NCBI GenBank assembly: GCA_963798275.1
Contig: CAWCTB010000015.1
Span: 1 to 64,000 of the forward strand
Origin: CAWCTB01 sp963798275
GTDB lineage: Bacteria; Acidobacteriota; Terriglobia; Terriglobales; Acidobacteriaceae
Length of the DNA stretch: 64,000 nucleotides
Reading direction: 5' to 3'
Shown here: piece by piece, positions 49,735-58,421 of the stretch
Layout: each line of letters opens with the position of its first letter
How positions within the stretch are numbered: position 1 is the first letter of the stretch
The notes under the pieces: model-generated
Seen by the model: only the letters and a program-made list of their open reading frames with translations
Told to the model about the DNA's origin: nothing
Database searches by the model: none
Program-made: the position numbers and the translations under genes

Positions 49735-50947
49735 CGTCGGACATCGGGTACTTCCTCAGGTGCGTGCAGTCTAACATCTGCCATGCGTCGGGTGAGGGGG
49801 GGCGGTAGTGATAAGACGACTGCAAGAGAGCCGTCCACCGGATGGCCCGTTCAAGCGAAGCTTGAGCGGGGATTTCCCTAAGCCTGACGGGTGTCGAGTG
49901 CCTCCTCTTTCCCTTCATTACACCCTTAAAGAGATTCTCCGGTCCCTTCGCAGCCCTGTGGAACCTTGCGAAGAAACCCGGCCCCCTTATCACCACGCCC
50001 CGTGACCCACCCACTTTCACTGCATGGCTCCAGGCGCGATATTCGTAGAGCCGAGGACAAGGGATTTGTGTCTCTCGCAGACGCGACGTGTGAATCGGGC
50101 GCGCGGCGCTCCGAAGTTCTTTGACAACCCATGCCTGTCCAATGGACCGGGAAATACCGTGGCTCGGGAAGACTGTAGCTCATGACGACTGCGGCTACAG
50201 CCGTTTCATGGTTGATGTGGACTGCCGACCGCATTGAAGGGGCATGGCTTTCAGCCGTGTCCAAGTGGGCCTACGGCCCGCGAAAGTGCATGAAAACCAC
50301 ACTGACCGACTAATGTTTTCCAACCACTTAGCACGGGCTTTCGACCCTGCCGTTATCGACGTCGATGAAGTCGGGATTCAGCCCCCGGAGGGATCGCGGT
50401 CTACGCCTCCACGGAAGCTGAGGTAAGCTTCCATCGCCCCTGAAAGTCGGGTGCGACCCGCCATCGCGCCTCCCCGCCCGTCCAGGTCTGGAATCGGCCG
50501 CCATCAGTGCATAACATCGCGACTGACGCCATCTAACTCCCAGCGGCTCAAGAATATAGCTATAATTACCTTATTCTTCAAGAATTTGCGAACATTTTCC
50601 GCCTAACCCGCTGATTCTAAACAAAACGCCTTTGAATTCTTTTTACGTCTCAACCACACCGGGTTCCCGTCACTTTCCGGTAGTCGGTACGAAGCGCCAC
50701 ACCACCGCATAACTCCTTATGGCTGACATAAATAGATATAAACAACCTGTAATCAATAGTTTGCCAACAATTTCGCGCCAAGTCATTGATTTCATTCGAT
50801 CGTGAAAAATAAATATCTCACACTTTGGTCGTAGATTTGTCGGCGCCCCGCAGCGATAATGACTGCCGAACCTGAAAAGGGGGCTCGGTCCGCGATATCC
50901 TTAAATCTCTGATCCTCATTCTGACGGCCGGTCAATACGGCACTGCC
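49735..50947. other. 1.2-kb intergenic region with repeats and AT-rich tracts
   Basis: No credible gene. It holds a split palindromic repeat unit (50234-50395). It also holds an unusually AT-rich stretch (50545-50830) containing two diverged copies, about 177 bp apart, of a roughly 65-bp motif sharing TAxxTATAA, ACCT, TCAA, TTTGC, AACA, TTTC and GATT in order (50554-50620 and 50731-50797). The palindrome ATTCTTCAAGAAT sits in the first copy (about 50572-50584). The stretch may include the promoter of the phosphoesterase gene. Confidence 0.5.
50234..50395. repeat. Split/degenerate palindromic repeat unit
   Basis: Starts TTGAAGGGGCATGGCTTTCA and GCCGTG, then GGGCCTACGGCCC. After about 85 bp it continues with CGGGATTCAGCCCCCGGAGG, as if the usual spacer were expanded by inserted sequence. 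Confidence 0.6.
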
Positions 50948-52420
50948 GTGGCCCAGCCCAAGGCTCGCCCCGGGGCAAACCGTCGCCCTCCCAGCCCGTT
51001 CCTTCGCGGTTGTCTATTCGGTCTGCTAGCGCTCCTGCCCCTGGCCGCCCCTGCCGCCCAGCCTCCCGGCAAGAACGCCCCGGGCAAGATGCTGATCGCC
51101 TCCGACATCCATTTCAATCCCATGGCCGATCCCACGCTTGTCGCCGATCTCTCCGCGGCTGATCCGGCGCAATGGGAAAGCATCCTGGAGCGATCGAAGC
51201 TCACAAAGTTCAGTCCTTACGGCCAGGACTCGAACTGGTGGCTGCTGCAATCCGCGCTCAACGCCATGGTCCAGACCGAGCGCCACCCCGCTCTCATCCT
51301 GTTTACCGGCGATCTGTTGGCGCATAGCTTTCCGAAGACGTACCGAGGCATTACCCACGACAGCGACCCCGAACACTACCGTTCCTTTGTGCTCAAGACC
51401 TTCGACTTCGTGGCGCTGGAATTCCGCAAGCGTTTCCCTGATGTGAAGATCCTGCTGACCCCCGGCAATAATGACGAAGACTGCGGCGACTACTCCATCG
51501 AGGCCAACGGGCCATTTCTGAACGACACCGCCGAGCGGGCTAGCGAACTGGCCGGTGCGGGCGAGTCCTTCGCCGCGACCTGGAAGGTGCTGGGAAGCTA
51601 CAGTGTGGAGCATCCGTCGCTGCGCGGGGTGCGCATCGTATCGCTCAACACCGTCTTCTGGTCCAACGAATATCACCCAGCGAGCTTTAGCCATGGCTGC
51701 GCGACCGTCAACTCCACCGCAGCCGGCGATCTGTTTACATGGCTGGAATCGCAGTTGGCCGACGCGGAACAGGCGCATGAAAAAGTATGGCTCATGTTCC
51801 ACATTCCGCCTGGAATCGATGGCTGGGCATCGACCCATTCCAGCGGCGGCGGGGCCGCAGCAAACAGTACGTCAGGGGCGTGCGCCAGTTCGATCGTGCC
51901 CATGTGGGCCCCGGAGTGGACCGCACGCTTCCAAACTCTGCTGGGTCGATACCGCAGCACCGTCCTGGCGAGCTTCGCAGGCCACACCCATGTCGATAGC
52001 TTCATGCTGCTCGGAGGGGAGGGGGAGAATCAGCAATTCGTTCTGATCGATCCCGCGATCTCTCCTATCTACGGACAAAATCCCGGGTTTCGAATCGTGA
52101 CTTTCAAGCGTGATGGAACGCTGGCTGATCAGACGACTTACTTCCTGACAAATCTCAAGGAAGCGGGCGGCAAAACGCGCGGGCGCTGGAAGCGCGAGTA
52201 CACGTTTTCGCGGCAATGGAAGATCAAGGAACTGGACGGCGCGACTCTAGCCAGGCTATATGACGAGATCGCAGGCCGTAAGCGAGACCAGGACCTTTGG
52301 CTGAAACTCTATATGGTGTCCAGCACGGCTTCGCCGATACCCTCCGCGGATGTGCGCGGCCTGTGTTGCGCGATCGGCGCCCTCGACCAGAAGAGCTACG
52401 AAGCTTGCTACTGTCGTTAA
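50948..52420 (+). CDS. Secreted calcineurin-like metallophosphoesterase
   Basis: 490 residues, GTG start at 50948. A hydrophobic export signal (GCLFGLLALLPLAAPAA) is followed by the phosphoesterase fold. Metal motifs are DIHFNP (D-x-H), TGDLLAHS, TPGNNDEDCGDY, MFHIPPGID and AGHTHVDS. The architecture resembles acid sphingomyelinase-like phosphodiesterases. The C-terminal segment has conserved cysteines (GLCCAIGALDQKSYEACYC), probably disulfides. Substrate unknown. Confidence 0.88.
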   Translation: MAQPKARPGANRRPPSPFLRGCLFGLLALLPLAAPAAQPPGKNAPGKMLIASDIHFNPMADPTLVADLSAADPAQWESILERSKLTKFSPYGQDSNWWLLQSALNAMVQTERHPALILFTGDLLAHSFPKTYRGITHDSDPEHYRSFVLKTFDFVALEFRKRFPDVKILLTPGNNDEDCGDYSIEANGPFLNDTAERASELAGAGESFAATWKVLGSYSVEHPSLRGVRIVSLNTVFWSNEYHPASFSHGCATVNSTAAGDLFTWLESQLADAEQAHEKVWLMFHIPPGIDGWASTHSSGGGAAANSTSGACASSIVPMWAPEWTARFQTLLGRYRSTVLASFAGHTHVDSFMLLGGEGENQQFVLIDPAISPIYGQNPGFRIVTFKRDGTLADQTTYFLTNLKEAGGKTRGRWKREYTFSRQWKIKELDGATLARLYDEIAGRKRDQDLWLKLYMVSSTASPIPSADVRGLCCAIGALDQKSYEACYCR

Positions 52421-52580
52421 CACTTGCTCTTCTACGCCAGCGCCAACTCCATCCATCAAAAGAAGCGCGTTGTCCCGAGTGGCTGACGTGTCGAAATCCG
52501 CCGCTAATCTCGCGCAAGGATAGGGAACCTACACATCGTTTTTTCCTCTCGCGCCGTCGTAGTATGCAGGAGTGTGTGTC

Positions 52581-53057
52581 ATGAAAGCTCGCACCGTATG
52601 CACTGTAATGCTCGGACTGGTTCTGTCCGCCACCGTGCTGCTGCCCGCCGCAAAAGCCAGCGAATGGGATGAAATGACAGAGATGTCCTTCAGCGCACCG
52701 GTAGAAATTCCGGGGACAATACTGCCTGCCGGGAGGTACTTGTTTGTGTTGGCAGACGACGTTTCCAATCGCAACATCGTGCAGATCTTCAGCCCAGACC
52801 GGTCATATCTCTACGCAACTTTGTTAACCATACCGGCCTACCGCATGAACACAACCTCCGATACCGAGGTAAGGCTGGCCGAGCGGCCGCACAAAGGCGT
52901 CGAAGCGCTGCTGACGTGGTATTCTCCGGGTCGCGAATCCGGGCATGAATTTCTGTATTCCCGGAAGACAGAAAGGAAGTTGGCGGTCGATTCGACACAA
53001 GAGATTTTAGCGGCACCGCTATCTCTGGCGACGCGGAACCATACCGGCACGCCATAG
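52581..53057 (+). CDS. Small secreted protein of an apparently acidobacterial family
   Basis: 158 residues from the ATG at 52581, which has AGGAG at 52568-52572. A signal peptide (VMLGLVLSATVLLPAAKA) is followed by a beta-rich domain: MSFSAPVEIPGTILPAGRYL, FVLADDVSNRNIVQIFSPD, LYATLLTIPAYR and EVRLAERP, ending with a hydrophilic tail. I recall similar small proteins in other acidobacterial genomes, with no known function. Confidence 0.75.
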   Translation: MKARTVCTVMLGLVLSATVLLPAAKASEWDEMTEMSFSAPVEIPGTILPAGRYLFVLADDVSNRNIVQIFSPDRSYLYATLLTIPAYRMNTTSDTEVRLAERPHKGVEALLTWYSPGRESGHEFLYSRKTERKLAVDSTQEILAAPLSLATRNHTGTP

Positions 53058-53184
53058 TTCCGGGTAAGACCGAGTCTGTGCCCGATGGAAGCGTGGCCGT
53101 GGTGCGAAGGTATTCCTGACTATCTTCCGCTATTAGACTAGCCAGGTCTAGCCGGAGTGCACTACAACCGGTCCCATAGGTCGG

Positions 53185-53260
53185 CTTTGAAAGGGCACGG
53201 CTTTCAGCCGTGCCGTAACTAGGGCCCGCACCATTGGGTTTTATTCCCTGAAGGGATCGG
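53185..53260. repeat. Palindromic repeat unit (GAAGGGGCAC type)
   Basis: GGCACGGCTTTCAGCCGTGCC followed by a damaged second hairpin (TTGGGTTTTATTCCCTGAAG). Confidence 0.8.
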
Positions 53261-53297
53261 CCTAAGAGGTACTCCGGGTTAATGAAACTGGCTCTAG

Positions 53298-53657
53298 CTA
53301 GCGACCGTCGTACGCTTCTCCACCCGGCACAATTCGGTGCAGGAGATCGACGTGCAGACTTCCGTCGGATGTCAACGAGCCCCTGATCTGCACCCGCTGC
53401 CCCAGGTCCTGCTTCTGGATTGCTTCGGGATTGTCGATGGTCAGGACCTTATGGCCGCTGACCAGGACCGGCTTTGCTCCCGCGGCCGGGCACTTGTCTT
53501 TGCACGGCGAATGTTTCTCCACCGCGCTGCAGGAAGCGTCACAAACGTATCCGCTATAGAGTTTGTCGTTGTTGAACGGATCGGTTTGCGGATGGACCTT
53601 AACAGGAATGGAGAGTGCGATCCCGGACAGGGCGATCGCCAACAGAAAGTTTCGCAT
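53298..53657 (-). CDS. Small secreted Cys-rich protein
   Basis: 119 residues from the ATG at 53657 (MRNFLLAIALSGIALSIPV), with GGGGAGACTAAG just upstream; the longer open frame to 53987 is not supported. After the signal peptide come four closely spaced cysteines (YVCDASCSAVEKHSPCKDKC). A beta-rich region follows (KPVLVSGHKVLTIDNPEAI, GQRVQIRGSLTSDGSLHVD). Likely a periplasmic disulfide-containing protein of unknown role. Confidence 0.72.
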   Translation of the reverse strand: MRNFLLAIALSGIALSIPVKVHPQTDPFNNDKLYSGYVCDASCSAVEKHSPCKDKCPAAGAKPVLVSGHKVLTIDNPEAIQKQDLGQRVQIRGSLTSDGSLHVDLLHRIVPGGEAYDGR

Positions 53658-54024
53658 CTTAGTCTCCCCGCTCTCGCGTGGCGCGATCTCAAATGCGTCA
53701 GATCTCAAATGAGTCAGCCCGGCTCGAGCGCATGACGTTAACCTGACCGAGATGTTGGATGCGAGCGCGAGCCCCTTATGCTGCCAGCCCTCAAAAATGG
53801 TGCAGGAATTGGATGGCAGGCTTTGGGCGATCGGGCAGTTCGACCAATGCGGCAAGTGGGTGATTAGCGATCGCTCGATTTCGCCGGAGAGAGCGCAGGT
53901 GCCGGAGTGTCCGGATTCGCCGGAGTTGCGTGAAAAAACGGCAGTGGGAAGAAGGTAGGGACCCGGACGTCGGTCGCGGCGCAACAATTAAAGACTAGCT
54001 ACAGCGCGTGCATCACTTTCCCTA

Positions 54025-54111
54025 ATGCTTTTGGGTGGGCTATTAGTTTCGCTCATGGGGTCCTTAATAATTCTTATGCTGCTCGACTTTGCCTCGGTGA
54101 GGCGGGTATAA
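54025..54111 (+). CDS. Candidate ilv leader peptide (28 residues, half Leu/Ile/Val)
   Basis: ATG 54025 to TAA 54111 encodes a 28-residue peptide beginning MLLGGLLVSL and ending DFASVRRV. Nine Leu, two Ile and three Val make 14 of 28 residues branched-chain amino acids. It lies about 260 bp before ilvD, with a terminator-like hairpin in between, as expected for a transcription-attenuation leader. No clear Shine-Dalgarno sequence precedes it, and the gap to the hairpin (about 175 nt) is long for classical attenuation. A small membrane peptide is the alternative. Confidence 0.4.
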   Translation: MLLGGLLVSLMGSLIILMLLDFASVRRV

Positions 54112-54285
54112 CCCTGCAATCGGCCATGTCCTCGACGGCGACAATTCGGCGTGGTGTCCCAACCGGCACAACTGGATCGTCGGTCGCTGTACGAGTGCGC
54201 GTGCTCCCGCTGTCGCCACTACTTCGACTTGCGGGAAACCTACTCGACGCGGGGACATAGGCTGGAACAGAATTCGGATTTGCAT

Positions 54286-54325
54286 AAGCCACTGACCCCG
54301 TAAGAGGTAAGTGGCTTTTGTATTT
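54286..54325 (+). terminator. Terminator-like hairpin ahead of ilvD (possible attenuator)
   Basis: Perfect 8-bp stem AAGCCACT (54286-54293) / AGTGGCTT (54310-54317) with a 16-nt loop, followed by TTGTATTT. It is 43 bp before ilvD and faces the same way. No plus-strand gene upstream needs terminating except the candidate leader peptide. The rest of 53658-54368 holds no recognised gene. Confidence 0.5.
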
Positions 54326-54368
54326 AACAAGCTAATAGCCGTCAGCTATCAGCCACCAGTAGGAGACC

Positions 54369-56129
54369 ATGAGCACAGAGGGCAGTAAAACGCGGAGCCG
54401 GGCGATTACCGATGGACCCAATCGGGCGCCGGCGCGCGCGATGTTCAAGGCCATCGGGTTCACCGACGAAGACCTGCGCAAACCCATTATCGGCATTGCC
54501 AACACCTGGACCGAAGTAGGGCCCTGTAACTATCACCTGCGCGAGATCGCGGCGGCGGTGAAGGAAGGCGTGCGCGAGGCGGGCGGAACGCCGATGGAGT
54601 TCAACACCATCGCGATTTCCGATGGCATCACCATGGGCTCGGAAGGCATGCGGGCTTCGCTGGTCAGCCGCGAGGTGATCGCCGATTCCATCGAGCTGGT
54701 GGCGCGTGGGCACATGTTTGACGGCGTGATTGCGCTCTCCAGTTGCGACAAGACGATCCCCGGCACGGTGATGGCGCTGGCGCGGCTGGATGTACCGTCG
54801 CTCATGCTGTATGGCGGCTCCATTGCCCCCGGCCATTTCGAGGGGCGCGACGTCAGCATTCAGGATGTGTTTGAGGCGGTCGGCAAATATGCGCACGGCC
54901 AGATGAATGACGCCGAGCTGAAGGACATCGAGGACCATGCCTGTCCGGGGCCGGGAGCCTGCGGCGGGCAGTTTACGGCGAACACCATGTCGACGGCATG
55001 CGAGTTCCTGGGCATTTCGCCCATGGGCAGCAACGCGGTTCCGGCAACCAATCCCCTGAAATTCGAAGTGGCAAGGCGCGCCGGGCATCTGGTGATGGAA
55101 CTGCTGCGGCGCGATATCCGGCCATCGCAGATCATTACCCAGGCCGCGTTGCAGAACGCGCTGACCTGCGTAGCGGCCTCGGGCGGCTCGACCAACGCGG
55201 TGCTGCACTTGCCGGCGATCGCGCATGAACTGAGCCTCGATCTTCCGCTCGACGAAATCGATCGCGTGTGTTCGCAGACTCCGCTGCTGTGCGATCTGAA
55301 GCCGGGCGGACGCTTTATGGCGACTGACTTCTTCCGCGCGGGCGGCACCAAGCTGCTGGGCAAGTTCCTGCAAGACGCGGAATTGCTGCACGAGGAATGC
55401 ATCACGGTTACCGGCAAGATGATTGGGGATGAAGTTCGCGGGGCCAGCGAAACCGCCGGGCAGGAAGTAATTCGTCCGGTGACGCGTTCGCTCTCGCCGA
55501 CGGGCGGGATGGCGATTCTGCGCGGCAACCTTGCGCCGGAAGGCTGCGTGGTCAAGCTGGTGGGACACGGACGGCGCGAGCATCGCGGGCCGGCGCGGGT
55601 GTTCGAGTGCGAAGAGGACGCGTTCGCGGCAGTGCAAAGCGACGAGATCAAAGCGGGCGACGTGATCGTCATTCGCAATGAAGGGCCGCGCGGAGGGCCG
55701 GGCATGCGCGAGATGCTGGCGGTAACGGCGGCGCTGGCGGCGACTCCGCTGAGCGAGTCGGTAGCGCTGCTGACGGACGGGCGCTTCTCGGGCGCGACCC
55801 ACGGCTTCATGGTGGCGCACATCGCTCCGGAGGCGGCGAATGGCGGGCCCATCGCGGTGATTCATGAAGGCGACAGCATCGTGATCGACGTGGCTAAGCG
55901 CAAGCTGCAGGTGGAGGTCTCGGAAGCCGAGATGCGACGGCGTCTGGCGCAATGGCATGCACCCAAGCCGCGCTATGCGACGGGCGTGTTTGCCAAGTAC
56001 GCGGCCAGCGTGTCGTCGGCTGCGTGTGGAGCGGTGACTTCGCCAGGAAAATTTCATGGGGACGATGAAGCGCACGGAACCTGCATTCCGGCGCAGGCGG
56101 GGATTACTCACGCCGGAGCGAAAGGCTAA
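54369..56129 (+). CDS. ilvD: Dihydroxy-acid dehydratase
   Basis: This enzyme dehydrates dihydroxy acids to the 2-keto acid precursors of valine, leucine and isoleucine. The 586-residue protein starts at ATG 54369 with AGGAG at 54361. Fe-S cysteines are in GPCNYHL (Cys53), SSCDKTIPG and PGACGGQFTANTMS. The C-terminal half has EGCVVKLVGHGR, IVIRNEGPRGGPGM and LTDGRFSGATHGF. First gene of the ilvD-ilvB-ilvN-ilvC row; its stop TAA is followed directly by the ilvB ATG. Confidence 0.97.
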   Translation: MSTEGSKTRSRAITDGPNRAPARAMFKAIGFTDEDLRKPIIGIANTWTEVGPCNYHLREIAAAVKEGVREAGGTPMEFNTIAISDGITMGSEGMRASLVSREVIADSIELVARGHMFDGVIALSSCDKTIPGTVMALARLDVPSLMLYGGSIAPGHFEGRDVSIQDVFEAVGKYAHGQMNDAELKDIEDHACPGPGACGGQFTANTMSTACEFLGISPMGSNAVPATNPLKFEVARRAGHLVMELLRRDIRPSQIITQAALQNALTCVAASGGSTNAVLHLPAIAHELSLDLPLDEIDRVCSQTPLLCDLKPGGRFMATDFFRAGGTKLLGKFLQDAELLHEECITVTGKMIGDEVRGASETAGQEVIRPVTRSLSPTGGMAILRGNLAPEGCVVKLVGHGRREHRGPARVFECEEDAFAAVQSDEIKAGDVIVIRNEGPRGGPGMREMLAVTAALAATPLSESVALLTDGRFSGATHGFMVAHIAPEAANGGPIAVIHEGDSIVIDVAKRKLQVEVSEAEMRRRLAQWHAPKPRYATGVFAKYAASVSSAACGAVTSPGKFHGDDEAHGTCIPAQAGITHAGAKG

Positions 56130-57845
56130 ATGAAGATGAAGTTGACGGGCGCGGAAATTGTCTGGAAGTGCCTGGAGCGCGAAGGGGTGGACACCATCTT
56201 CGGCTATCCGGGCGGATGCGTCTTGCCGATGTACGACGCGCTGCAGCACTCGACCATTCACCACGTGCTGGTGCGGCACGAACAGGGCGCGGCGCACATG
56301 GCCGATGGCTACTCGCGGGCGACGGGAAAAGTCGGAGTGGCGCTGGCGACGTCGGGGCCGGGCGCGACCAACCTGGTCACGGGCATCGCGACGGCAATGC
56401 TGGATTCGTCGCCCATCGTGTGCATCACCGGGCAGGTGGGCAGCAAGTTCATCGGCACCGATGCCTTCCAGGAAATCGACATTACCGGCATCACCATGCC
56501 GATCACCAAGCACAACTACATGGTGACGGAGGCGGGCGACATTGCGCGCACCCTGCGCGAGGCATTCATCATCGCGCGCTCCGGTCGGCCGGGGCCGGTG
56601 CTGGTCGACATTACGAAAGACGCGCAGATGGCGTCGTGCGAGTTCGAATGGGAGTTCGTGCAGCCAAGGTTGCGCAAGCTGGAAACCTGGAGTGAACCCG
56701 ATCCAAACCACCTGGAGGAAGCGGCGTCGCTGATCAACAAGGCGCAGCGGCCGGTGATCCTCGCCGGACACGGCATCGTGCTGTCCGGCGCGATGGAGGA
56801 ACTGAAAGCGCTGGCCGAGATGGGCGACATTCCGGTGGCGCTCACGCTGCTGGGACTGGGGGCGTTTCCACACTTCCATCCGCTGTGTGTGGGAATGATG
56901 GGCATGCACGGCGAGGCGTGGGTCAATCACAGCATTCAAAGCGCCGATCTGCTGATTGCACTCGGCATGCGCTTCGACGACCGCGTGACCGGCAAGCTCG
57001 ACAGCTATGCGCAGGGCGCCAAGAAGATCCATATCGATATCGATCCGTCGGAAATCCACAAGAACGTTCGCGCGGATGTGGCCATCGTGGGCGACCTGAA
57101 GCAGGTGCTGCACCGGTTGTTGCCCAAGATCGAGCCGGGCAAGCGCGAGATGTTGTGGAAGGAGATCAACGACTCGAAGGGCGAAGTGGCGGTGCGCGAT
57201 ATTCGCAATTTGCCCGACACCGGACACCTGTACGCGGCGCATGTGATTCACGATCTGTGGCGCGAGACCAAGGGAAATGCGTTGATCGTGACCGACGTGG
57301 GCCAGCACCAGATGTGGGAGGCGCAGTATTACCACCACAGTGAGCCGCGTTCGCTGATCACCTCGGGCGGGCTGGGCACGATGGGCTTCGCGCTGCCGGC
57401 AGCGGTTGGTGCGAAGTTCGCGCGGCCCGATGCCGATGTCTGGGCCATCGTTGGCGACGGCGGCTTCCAGATGACCATGGCTGAGTTGGCTACCATCATC
57501 CAGGAGAACGTGAAGATCAACGTGGCCATCATCAACAACGGTTACCTGGGCATGGTGCGGCAGTGGCAGGAATTTTTCTACGAACGCAATTACGCGGCGA
57601 CGCCGTTGGTAAATCCTGACTTCACCAAGATTGCCGATGCCTACGGAATCCTGACCTTTGCCGTGACCCATCGCGATGAGGTGATCCCCACGGTGCAGCG
57701 GGCGCGCGAGCATCCGGGGCCGGTGATCATCGACTTCCGGGTGGAGCAGGAAGATTCGGTTTACCCCATGGTGCCGGCGGGCAAAGCGCTGCATGAAATG
57801 ATTCGACGGCCCAGCGCGATCGTCGAGACGGCTGAGGAACTGTGA
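56130..57845 (+). CDS. ilvB: Acetolactate synthase, large (catalytic) subunit
   Basis: This thiamine-diphosphate enzyme makes acetolactate or acetohydroxybutyrate. The 571-residue protein has the catalytic Glu51 in VRHEQGAAHMADGYSRATG and the FAD-associated middle domain. The ThDP/Mg motif is GDGGFQMTMAELATI ... NNGYLGMVRQWQEFFY. It is coupled on both sides: it starts directly after the ilvD stop and overlaps ilvN (TGATG). Confidence 0.97.
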   Translation: MKMKLTGAEIVWKCLEREGVDTIFGYPGGCVLPMYDALQHSTIHHVLVRHEQGAAHMADGYSRATGKVGVALATSGPGATNLVTGIATAMLDSSPIVCITGQVGSKFIGTDAFQEIDITGITMPITKHNYMVTEAGDIARTLREAFIIARSGRPGPVLVDITKDAQMASCEFEWEFVQPRLRKLETWSEPDPNHLEEAASLINKAQRPVILAGHGIVLSGAMEELKALAEMGDIPVALTLLGLGAFPHFHPLCVGMMGMHGEAWVNHSIQSADLLIALGMRFDDRVTGKLDSYAQGAKKIHIDIDPSEIHKNVRADVAIVGDLKQVLHRLLPKIEPGKREMLWKEINDSKGEVAVRDIRNLPDTGHLYAAHVIHDLWRETKGNALIVTDVGQHQMWEAQYYHHSEPRSLITSGGLGTMGFALPAAVGAKFARPDADVWAIVGDGGFQMTMAELATIIQENVKINVAIINNGYLGMVRQWQEFFYERNYAATPLVNPDFTKIADAYGILTFAVTHRDEVIPTVQRAREHPGPVIIDFRVEQEDSVYPMVPAGKALHEMIRRPSAIVETAEEL

Positions 57846-58399
57846 TGACCAACATGACTTACTTGCTGGACGTGGCCAACCACACCGGAGTGGTGACCCG
57901 CATTTCGCTGATTTTCCGGCGGCACGGGGCCAACCTGCACTCGCTTTCGACGGCGAAGACGGAGCATCCGGAGATCGTGCGCATCGTGATTACGTCGGAC
58001 ATCGAACGGCGGCCCGCCGAGCGCATCAAGGGGCAGCTTTCGAAACTGATTGACGTGTTCAAGGTGGACATGATCTCGCATGAAGAAGGCACCTTCCGCG
58101 CTTTCGGCATGATGAAGATTGCGTGCACGCTGCAGACGCGTCCGCAGATTCTGCAACTGATCGAGATCTTCGGCGGCCGGGTGCTGGAGCTGAACACGGA
58201 GTGGTTGCTGGTGGAGATGACGGGCACTCCCGAGCAACTGGAGGGGCTGCTGCAGGTGCTGCAACCCTACGGGATTCTGGAAGCGGTGGAGACCGGACCG
58301 ATCGTGATCCGGCGCAACTCTCCACGGCGGGCGCTGAAACTTCAGCCGGCGTGGGAAGTGCTTCCCGGCGCTTTGGCTGCCAACGGAACGACGAAATAA
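57845..58399 (+). CDS. ilvN: Acetolactate synthase, small (regulatory) subunit
   Basis: This 184-residue regulatory partner of IlvB confers valine feedback inhibition in the family. The start ATG at 57845 overlaps the ilvB stop; a GTG at 57842 is also in frame. The N-terminal ACT domain is YLLDVANHTGVVTRISLIFR ... HSLSTAKTEHPEIVRIVIT. A second ACT-like domain is in the C-terminal half (GRVLELNTEWLLVEMTGTPE). Usual length. Confidence 0.95.
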   Translation: MTNMTYLLDVANHTGVVTRISLIFRRHGANLHSLSTAKTEHPEIVRIVITSDIERRPAERIKGQLSKLIDVFKVDMISHEEGTFRAFGMMKIACTLQTRPQILQLIEIFGGRVLELNTEWLLVEMTGTPEQLEGLLQVLQPYGILEAVETGPIVIRRNSPRRALKLQPAWEVLPGALAANGTTK

Positions 58400-58421
58400 G
58401 AATCGCAGGAGAGGAAACAGA

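Noticed and set aside
13596..53260. CRISPR array
   Set aside because: The repeats are dispersed, palindromic and irregularly spaced, with no unique 30-40-bp spacers between identical units and no cas genes.
53658..54368. T-box or other known riboswitch before ilvD
   Set aside because: I looked for a T-box AGGGTGGNACCGCG-like sequence and found none. Only the leader ORF and simple hairpin are visible.
54342..57794. Very long minus-strand open frame (about 1150 codons) opposite ilvD and ilvB
   Set aside because: It mirrors the codon structure of two well-conserved plus-strand genes in GC-rich DNA. Its product is Arg/His-rich low-quality sequence without domains. It is an antisense shadow.
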